Source: an uncultured Clostridia bacterium
GTDB taxonomy: Bacteria; Bacillota; Clostridia; Oscillospirales; QAKW01
DNA length: 5,149 bases
Direction of reading: 5' to 3'
NCBI GenBank assembly: GCA_944387905.1
Contig: CALXGU010000120.1
Location: forward strand, 1 to 5,149
Shown here: piece by piece, positions 1 to 3,967 of the stretch
Position numbering within the stretch: position 1 is the first letter of the stretch
Layout: every line of letters begins with the position of its first letter
The notes under the pieces: generated by a model
What the model saw: only the letters and a program-made list of their open reading frames with translations
What the model was told of the DNA's origin: nothing
Databases searched by the model: none
Made by a program: the position numbers and the translations under genes

Positions 1-65
1 AAATAGCCTCAAAGGCGGATGTATATGAGACTGTAAGGGCTTTCAGAGCATTTATGGAGGATTGA
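1..65 (+). CDS. C-terminal end of an unidentified upstream gene (partial)
   Basis: An open frame entering from the left edge (first complete codon at 3) reads IASKADVYETVRAFRAFMED and stops at TGA 63-65. The tail looks like an amphipathic C-terminal helix. Only one base separates this stop from the next ATG, and the next gene's GGAGG lies inside these last codons, so the two genes are almost certainly translationally linked in one operon. Twenty residues are too few to name the protein. DUF1015 genes often follow serine biosynthesis genes (serA or serC) in Clostridia, so such a gene is a reasonable guess, but nothing visible here proves it. Confidence 0.6.
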   Translation, partial: IASKADVYETVRAFRAFMED

Positions 66-66
66 C

Positions 67-1305
67 ATGAAAGAATACGGTTTTATACCTGCGGATATTT
101 TGCTGCCGGCAAATGTGGATATGACAAAGTGGAGTTGTGTCGCCTGCGACCAATATACAAGCGAGCCGGATTATTGGCAAAACGTTGAAAAACTTGTGGC
201 AGACAGTCCGTCTTCACTTCGGCTGATGCTGCCTGAAATATACCTCGATCAGGCTGACAGCAAATTTAAGCAAATTACCGAAACGATGCAAAAATATATG
301 CAGACAGGCATTTTTCGTAAAATTGAAAACAGCTTTATTTTTGTTGAGAGAAAGCTGGCAAACGGAAAAATAAGACGCGGGCTTGTCGGAGCGATCGATC
401 TTGAGATTTATGATTTTTCTCAAGGCACTAGATCTTTGTGCCGTCCGACTGAGGCTACCGTCACATCTCGTCTTCCCGCACGTGTGGAGGTACGCTCCAA
501 AGCGATATTGGAAATGCCGCATATAATGATGCTGCTTGACGATCCGAAAAAAACAGTTATAGAGCCGATAGCTGAATCGACAGACGGGCTTGAAAAACTA
601 TATGATTTTGAGCTTATGATGAACAGCGGGCATATCAAAGGGTATAGGGTCGAAGGAAAACATGTGACATCTGCATTAAATGCAATAGAAAATCTATACA
701 TAAATTCCGGTGAAAAGTACCCCATGCTCTTTGCAATGGGTGACGGCAACCACTCTCTTGCCGCGGCAAAACTGTATTACGAGCAGTTGAAAGAAAAATA
801 CGGACAAAAGGCTATAAATCACCCTGCAAGATATGCACTTGTTGAGCTTGTCAATCTTCATGACAGCGCACTTGAGTTTGAACCTATACACAGAGTGCTG
901 TTTGATGTAGATACGGAAAAATTCATGAAAGAGTTTAATAACTGCTGCGGTCTTAAAAGCGGGCAGCATGCCGGACAGACTTTTACTGTTGTAATCAACG
1001 GAAATGAAAGCAAGTATACTTTTACTTCTCCTAAAAGCTCAGTTACAGTCGGCAATATACAAAATTTCATTGATGATTATGTTTTGAAATACGGGGGCAA
1101 GACAGATTACATACACGGTGATGATGTTGTGAGAAGCCTTGCGTCAGTTCCGGATAGGATAGGTTTTTTGGTTGACGGTATAAGTAAAGACAGCTTTTTT
1201 GATGTCATAAAATCGGACGGAATCCTGCCGCGTAAGACATTTTCAATGGGGCATGCACAGGATAAAAGATTTTATCTTGAGTGCAGACTCATAAACAGGC
1301 TGTAA
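67..1305 (+). CDS. DUF1015 family protein (COG4198-like), function unknown
   Basis: A complete 412-residue protein that I recognise as DUF1015 from several conserved blocks. These are PADILLPANVDM (8-19), ACDQYTSEPDYW (26-37), EATVTSRLPARVEVR (129-143) followed by EMPH (149-152), GDGNHSLAAAK (225-235), and LPRKTFSMGHAQDKRFYLE (387-405). Length and domain order look full, with no frameshift. The start is fixed by GGAGG at 56-60, six bases before the ATG, and by family agreement right from the N-terminus. No signal peptide or membrane segment is visible, so it should be cytoplasmic. The biochemical role of the family is not established. The GDGNHS-AAAK block resembles the DGxHR-type loop of ParB/sulfiredoxin-fold proteins, which include free-serine kinases; together with the frequent serA linkage of the family, a role near serine metabolism is a hypothesis only. 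It is the last gene of its operon, being followed by a terminator. Confidence 0.93.
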   Translation: MKEYGFIPADILLPANVDMTKWSCVACDQYTSEPDYWQNVEKLVADSPSSLRLMLPEIYLDQADSKFKQITETMQKYMQTGIFRKIENSFIFVERKLANGKIRRGLVGAIDLEIYDFSQGTRSLCRPTEATVTSRLPARVEVRSKAILEMPHIMMLLDDPKKTVIEPIAESTDGLEKLYDFELMMNSGHIKGYRVEGKHVTSALNAIENLYINSGEKYPMLFAMGDGNHSLAAAKLYYEQLKEKYGQKAINHPARYALVELVNLHDSALEFEPIHRVLFDVDTEKFMKEFNNCCGLKSGQHAGQTFTVVINGNESKYTFTSPKSSVTVGNIQNFIDDYVLKYGGKTDYIHGDDVVRSLASVPDRIGFLVDGISKDSFFDVIKSDGILPRKTFSMGHAQDKRFYLECRLINRL

Positions 1306-1317
1306 AAATAAAGACTA

Positions 1318-1346
1318 TCCGAATATTGATTAAAACAATATTCGGA
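1318..1346 (+). terminator. Intrinsic terminator after the DUF1015 gene
   Basis: A perfect 11-bp stem (TCCGAATATTG at 1318-1328 pairing with CAATATTCGGA at 1336-1346) has a 7-base loop (ATTAAAA) and is followed at once by a T-rich tail, TTTATTTCTTATAATT. It starts 13 bases after the stop codon. It closes the left operon and separates it from the AT-rich genes that follow. The stem is AT-rich, so strength may be moderate. Confidence 0.85.
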
Positions 1347-1392
1347 TTTATTTCTTATAATTATGCTTTAAAAAATATTAGTTATTTTTTTA

Positions 1393-1420
1393 TTGAAAAA
1401 AATATATTTATATGTTAAAT
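1393..1420 (+). promoter_or_regulatory. Possible sigma-A promoter for the RCC1-repeat lipoprotein
   Basis: TTGAAA (1393-1398) and TTAAAT (1415-1420) are 16 bases apart, resembling -35 and -10 boxes. They lie after the terminator and 60 bases before the chosen start, so a promoter is needed about here. The stretch is so AT-rich that such matches are expected by chance, so the exact boxes are uncertain. Confidence 0.3.
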
Positions 1421-1464
1421 TAATAGTAAATATAGCAATAATTACCAAGAAATTATATTATTGC

Positions 1465-1470
1465 GGGGGA
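1465..1470 (+). promoter_or_regulatory. Ribosome binding site that decides the lipoprotein start
   Basis: GGGGGA ends nine bases before the ATG at 1480. The frame is open further upstream to a TTG at 1393, but that codon has no Shine-Dalgarno sequence before it. Starting there would put 29 extra residues in front of a textbook lipoprotein signal, so 1480 is preferred. Confidence 0.7.
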
Positions 1471-1479
1471 ATTGAGTTT

Positions 1480-2466
1480 ATGAAAAAATTAGTATCACTT
1501 TTAATTATCGCGGCGATTTTATTCTCATTCGGAGGTTGTAATAAAGGCGGTAAGATCGTCTCTGTTGCTACTTCGGATACGTTGTCTTTTATTATAAAAA
1601 GCAACGGTACGGTAGAACCAATCGGTCTTGGTGAAAACGACACTTCAACAGATGGTTGGAAAAACATCAAGAAAATTGCGGTAGCTTTTAATTACATAAC
1701 ATATGAGGGCTGTGTTGCCGCTGCTTTAACAAACGACGGCAAAGTTATGGTGAATTATTATGATTTTTCCAATAATGACGGAGTTGTTGAAAATACATAT
1801 AATGCCGAAGAAAGCGGAAATTTTGAAAAAATACTGGAATGTGAAAATGTAATAGATATCGCTACTGACGGTAAATATGTTTACGCTTTAAAGGATAACG
1901 GAGAAATTGTTTTAGACGTGTGTTCAAATATGTATAATTCAAATTCTTTACCTGAATATGACTTTTCTGATTTTAAAGATATAAAAAGCATCTCTGCAGG
2001 TGATACATTTTTGGTCGGACTAAAAAATGACGGTACGGTTGTTTCTGTAGGATACAGTGCTCTTGGCGGTACAAATGTTTCTGATTGGAAAGATATCACT
2101 GCAATTACCTCTGTGAATGAATATACAATAGGTGTTAAATCAGACGGAACTGTTATAGCGGCAAAATGTATAATTAATGACGATGATCATGACATGATAA
2201 AGACGTATAAACAAGATTATTATAATGCAGAAGGAGAACTCGACTTCGAGAACTGGACAGATATTAAAGATATAGCTTCAAGCGGCAGACATACTGTAGG
2301 TCTTAAATCAGACGGAACTGTTATAGCTGTAGGAAATAATGATGACGGACAGTGTGATGTAAGCGAATGGACTGATATAATCAAGATATCAGCATGCAGG
2401 CATAATACATACGGTATCAAATCAGACGGAACTATTGTTGTAGCCGGACGTGATCTTGAAGAATAA
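1480..2466 (+). CDS. Secreted lipoprotein with seven RCC1-like beta-propeller repeats
   Basis: A 328-residue protein (ATG at 1480). Residues 1-20 form a lipoprotein signal: MKK, a hydrophobic core (LVSLLIIAAILFSF), then the lipobox F-G-G-C with Cys20 as the lipidated residue, so it should be anchored on the outer face of the membrane. The rest is built of repeats with the core pattern [W/F]-x-[D/N]-I-x-x-I-(8)-G-[L/I/V]-K-[S/N]-D-G-T-V-x-[A/S]-x-G. I count seven units, at about 25-60, 61-121, 122-165, 166-203, 204-259, 260-297 and 298-328. Units 4-7 are near consensus and 1-3 are diverged. Seven is the blade number of the RCC1 propeller, so a single closed propeller is likely. Bacterial RCC1-repeat proteins are common in gut Clostridia and mostly uncharacterised; binding to a surface, polymer or protein partner is the usual guess. 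No catalytic motif is visible. It sits alone between two intergenic gaps. There is no sign of truncation, although the last blade is short. Confidence 0.85.
   Translation: MKKLVSLLIIAAILFSFGGCNKGGKIVSVATSDTLSFIIKSNGTVEPIGLGENDTSTDGWKNIKKIAVAFNYITYEGCVAAALTNDGKVMVNYYDFSNNDGVVENTYNAEESGNFEKILECENVIDIATDGKYVYALKDNGEIVLDVCSNMYNSNSLPEYDFSDFKDIKSISAGDTFLVGLKNDGTVVSVGYSALGGTNVSDWKDITAITSVNEYTIGVKSDGTVIAAKCIINDDDHDMIKTYKQDYYNAEGELDFENWTDIKDIASSGRHTVGLKSDGTVIAVGNNDDGQCDVSEWTDIIKISACRHNTYGIKSDGTIVVAGRDLEE
2135..2433 (+). repeat. Near-identical DNA repeats encoding the KSDGTV blade motif
   Basis: The 25 bases at 2135-2159 are repeated exactly at 2303-2327, and the 15 bases AAATCAGACGGAACT of the same motif occur again at 2419-2433. 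The offsets are 168 and 114 bases, both multiples of three, so the repeats keep the frame and fall at the same place in blades 5, 6 and 7. Identity at synonymous positions suggests recent internal duplication or gene conversion among the last blades, unlike the diverged blades 1-3. Confidence 0.85.
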
Positions 2467-2493
2467 AATACTGCATTTCCATAAAATGAATAG

Positions 2494-2509
2494 TATAAAA
2501 TATTTTATA
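2494..2509. repeat. 16-bp AT-only palindrome in the lipoprotein/membrane-protein gap
   Basis: TATAAAATATTTTATA is perfectly self-complementary, and its right half TATTTTATA recurs directly at 2512-2520. It lies 33 bases before the next ATG, in a 75-bp gap. It could be part of a promoter (TATAAA as a -10-like box), an operator, or simply AT-rich filler. No GC-rich terminator separates the two genes, so read-through from the lipoprotein gene is possible. Confidence 0.3.
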
Positions 2510-2541
2510 TCTATTTTATAAAGTATCTCGGAGCCAAAAGA

Positions 2542-3201
2542 ATGTATAATATTGACGATAAACCTCAAAGAGCAATACTGAGAAAAGAAAATATTTATAG
2601 TGATATTAAACCGATTTTATACTATAATATGTTTTTGTGCGTGTTTTTTTCAATAATAATGTGCAGTGTGTTTCTGCCTTTTGTGATTATATCGAGAAAT
2701 ACGTGGTGGCTGTATGTATTCTTGTTTCCCATTGCCGTAATACAGTTTTGTTACGGCTGGTGTTTTTGGAGATATGTTTTACAGTTATATCTTGCAAAAA
2801 AATTCAAGTTTAAAATAGAAGAGAGTAAAGTATATGATAAGTTTCTCTCAGACCGTCACCATTGGTATAAGAGCATGGGATTAATTGATCCGCTTCCTGA
2901 CGGTTTTTCTTTTGTTAATCGACAGAATTATTTTATTACATACAGGGCACCTACTGACAGAGAAATAAGTGAGCGACTATCTACGCAAAGAGAAGTTTAC
3001 TTTTACGAATGGTGTCCTGATTATAATATGAATAATTTTGAACTTTACAGAAGGACTGACCCCGGAGATGAATTCTATCTGATAACATATGAGGGGAAAA
3101 ATTTAATTACGCGTTTTTTGCTGACTGACAAAGTCTTTTTCAAAAATTATAGATATATAATGGTTTACAATAAAAAGTTTTTTGAATATAAAGATGTGTA
3201 A
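2542..3201 (+). CDS. Hypothetical membrane protein with N-terminal two-helix hairpin
   Basis: A 219-residue protein I do not recognise. The start is supported by GGAG at 2530-2533, eight bases before the ATG. Two strongly hydrophobic helices at about 26-50 and 55-80 are joined by a very short turn (SRNT). The N-terminal flank (K7, R10, R14, K15, K23) and the segment after helix 2 (KKFKFK, 86-91) are positively charged, so by the positive-inside rule both ends lie in the cytoplasm. Residues 92-219 form a polar, aromatic-rich domain of mixed, probably beta-rich character, with no recognised catalytic motif. A short hydrophobic hairpin followed by a beta domain is seen in several PH-like bacterial membrane families, but I cannot show that relationship here. 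It is AT-rich, like the lipoprotein gene before it. Its last codons form the left arm of the following terminator. Confidence 0.75.
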   Translation: MYNIDDKPQRAILRKENIYSDIKPILYYNMFLCVFFSIIMCSVFLPFVIISRNTWWLYVFLFPIAVIQFCYGWCFWRYVLQLYLAKKFKFKIEESKVYDKFLSDRHHWYKSMGLIDPLPDGFSFVNRQNYFITYRAPTDREISERLSTQREVYFYEWCPDYNMNNFELYRRTDPGDEFYLITYEGKNLITRFLLTDKVFFKNYRYIMVYNKKFFEYKDV

Positions 3202-3226
3202 AGGCAAATAGCCTTTACACATCTTT
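3190..3226 (+). terminator. Terminator that overlaps the stop codon of the membrane-protein gene
   Basis: AAAGATGTGTAAAGGC (3190-3205) pairs perfectly over 16 bp with 3211-3226 around a 5-base AAATA loop. TTTTAGTTTAATAT runs out of the right arm. The TAA stop (3199-3201) lies inside the left arm. The A-rich arm base also gives a modest T-run on the opposite strand, so it may act in both directions between these convergent genes. Confidence 0.85.
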
Positions 3227-3304
3227 TAGTTTAATATATGTAATCCATCAACAGAGTCAGATGGTTCCAATAGCGATAAAATTTTTCCCGTTGATTTTGT
3301 CATG

Positions 3305-3427
3305 ACAACAAACAAAAAGCCCTTAAGGCATACTGTGAAAAAATATGTAGCTTCAGGCTTATCGAAAGCCTGAAGCTATACTTTCCATGCACCTTAAGGG
3401 GGGTAGTGAAACTACAGGTGTGTAGCA
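3305..3427 (-). ncRNA. Candidate structured small RNA or elaborate double terminator
   Basis: Read on the - strand, an outer 9-bp stem (3392-3400 with 3320-3328, both containing CCTTAAGG) encloses a perfect 13-bp inner hairpin (3378-3366 with 3360-3348, loop 3365-3361). Each has its own T-run: T6 at 3343-3338 after the inner hairpin, and CTTTTTGTTTG from 3319 after the outer stem. Three further pairs (3329-3331 with 3387-3389) extend the outer stem across a 2-base bulge, and the GGAAA/TTTTC flanks could pair as well. In front, CTAC at 3412-3415 (plus numbering) can pair with GTAG at 3422-3425 or at 3403-3406, but not both. A promoter-like pair lies just upstream. The simplest reading is termination of the pgi-ATPase transcript; the alternative is an independent RNA of about 120 nt with a long imperfect rod fold, loosely 6S-like in outline. 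I see no SRP RNA loop, tmRNA or RNase P motif. Confidence 0.45.
3338..3378 (-). terminator. Inner intrinsic terminator (13-bp hairpin plus T6)
   Basis: On the - strand, TAGCTTCAGGCTT (3378-3366) pairs fully with AAGCCTGAAGCTA (3360-3348) around the loop TCGAT. After CATA comes T6 (3343-3338). This is a good rho-independent terminator for transcripts coming leftwards from pgi and the ATPase gene. On the + strand the hairpin is followed by TACTTTCC, so it is oriented for the - strand. Confidence 0.75.
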
Positions 3428-3429
3428 GA

Positions 3430-3834
3430 TTATATTATATATTGTTTAACTGAGTCTGGCACGTCATTGGCATCAGCAGAAACAAGGACGGTAATAACGA
3501 CGTCTCCTGCCGTGGCGTTAAGATCGGCAAGCACCTCACCCAGTTTTTCCAGATCATTTCCGGTTATCTTAAGCATTCCGTCAACAAATATAGAAGAAAT
3601 ATCATAATTGCATGCCAAAAGGCCTTTGATAAATCCGCAAAATGCATCAAAACCTTTTATGTTATAGTCTAATATGTTTATAAGTCTGACCTGAGAGGAA
3701 ATATCATATTTAAGACCGTCTCCGTACTCCAGACATACGATATGTCCCTTTTCTGCATCCACAGCGGAATTTACCATTTCAATAAGTCGTTTGGTTTTTC
3801 CGGTGCCCTTTGTTCCGATGATTGCTTTTATCAT
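3430..3834 (-). CDS. Small P-loop ATP-binding protein
   Basis: A complete 134-residue protein. It starts MIKAIIGTKGTGKTK, with a Walker A motif GTKGTGKT at 7-14. A Walker B-like strand SIFVDG ends in Asp85 (with Gly86) and is followed by a hydrophobic strand VVITVLVSA (112-120) that could be the sensor strand of a RecA/AAA-like core. The start is set by AAAGGAG (3848-3842 on this strand), seven bases from the ATG. The protein is little more than a minimal nucleotide-binding fold, with no membrane segment, zinc site or DNA-binding motif. Similar small proteins in Clostridia are, as I recall, often labelled twitching motility protein PilT; this one is far shorter than PilT (about 350 residues) and I see none of its His or Asp boxes, so that name should not be used. 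Its function is unknown. It lies 133 bp downstream of pgi on the same strand and is probably co-transcribed with it. Confidence 0.85.
   Translation of the reverse strand: MIKAIIGTKGTGKTKRLIEMVNSAVDAEKGHIVCLEYGDGLKYDISSQVRLINILDYNIKGFDAFCGFIKGLLACNYDISSIFVDGMLKITGNDLEKLGEVLADLNATAGDVVITVLVSADANDVPDSVKQYII
3434..3462 (-). promoter_or_regulatory. Possible - strand promoter overlapping the ATPase stop codon region
   Basis: On the - strand, GTGCCA (3462-3457; four of six match TTGACA) is 17 bases from a perfect TATAAT (3439-3434). A second overlapping TATAAT lies at 3434-3429. Transcription would start near 3427, immediately before the structured element. The boxes lie in coding sequence for the last ATPase residues, and AT-rich codons (TAT ATA ATA TAA) create TATAAT easily, so chance is a real alternative. 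Confidence 0.35.
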
Positions 3835-3850
3835 ATTGAAACTCCTTTCA

Positions 3851-3862
3851 CCGCAATAGCGG
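3851..3862 (-). promoter_or_regulatory. Small hairpin just before the ATPase ribosome site
   Basis: On the - strand CCGC-TATT-GCGG (3862-3851) can form a 4-bp GC stem with a four-base loop, ending two bases before the AAAGGAG ribosome site (3848-3842). It is too short and lacks a T-run for a terminator. It might influence translation or mRNA stability, or mean nothing. Confidence 0.25.
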
Positions 3863-3967
3863 GGGTTAAATTACAAGTATCCGTATCCGGTCGGCTTGGC
3901 AATATTCAAATACGTATTTTGCAGCGTATAACATTTCAAGATCCGGACACTGTGATACAGGTCTTTA

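Larger units (their letters stand above)
3227..3429. other. Convergent intergenic region without a convincing protein gene
   Basis: The region lies between a + strand gene and a - strand gene. Its right half (about 3305-3427) holds the structured element described separately. Its left half (3227-3304) has a weak 5-bp hairpin (CCATC 3245-3249 with GATGG 3260-3264). It also has a 25-residue - strand frame (3303 to 3226) without a ribosome site, sitting beyond the T-runs; I do not accept this as a gene. No recognisable mobile-element ends are seen. Confidence 0.7.

Noticed and set aside
214..1070. Several open frames on the - strand inside the DUF1015 gene (about 214-522, 420-749, 694-969, 858-1070)
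   Set aside because: They overlap each other and a clear conserved gene, and their translations have no family features. They are shadows of the sense coding sequence.
1393..1479. TTG start at 1393 giving a 357-residue lipoprotein precursor
   Set aside because: No ribosome site precedes it, the extra 29 residues would sit in front of a complete lipoprotein signal peptide, and GGGGGA is correctly placed before the ATG at 1480.
3226..3303. 25-residue - strand frame starting at the ATG 3303-3301
   Set aside because: There is no Shine-Dalgarno sequence, it lies just after the - strand T-runs, and it ends inside the arm of the + strand terminator. Chance is the best explanation.
3320..3400. A small inverted-repeat mobile element (MITE) bounded by CCCTTAAGG/CCTTAAGGG
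   Set aside because: No flanking target-site duplication was seen, and the T-runs and - strand orientation fit termination or an RNA gene better. A genome search for further copies would be the decisive test.
3230..3427. CRISPR array, tRNA or a known large RNA in the convergent gap
   Set aside because: There are no regularly spaced direct repeats, no tRNA cloverleaf or CCA end, and no SRP, tmRNA or RNase P motifs could be found by eye.
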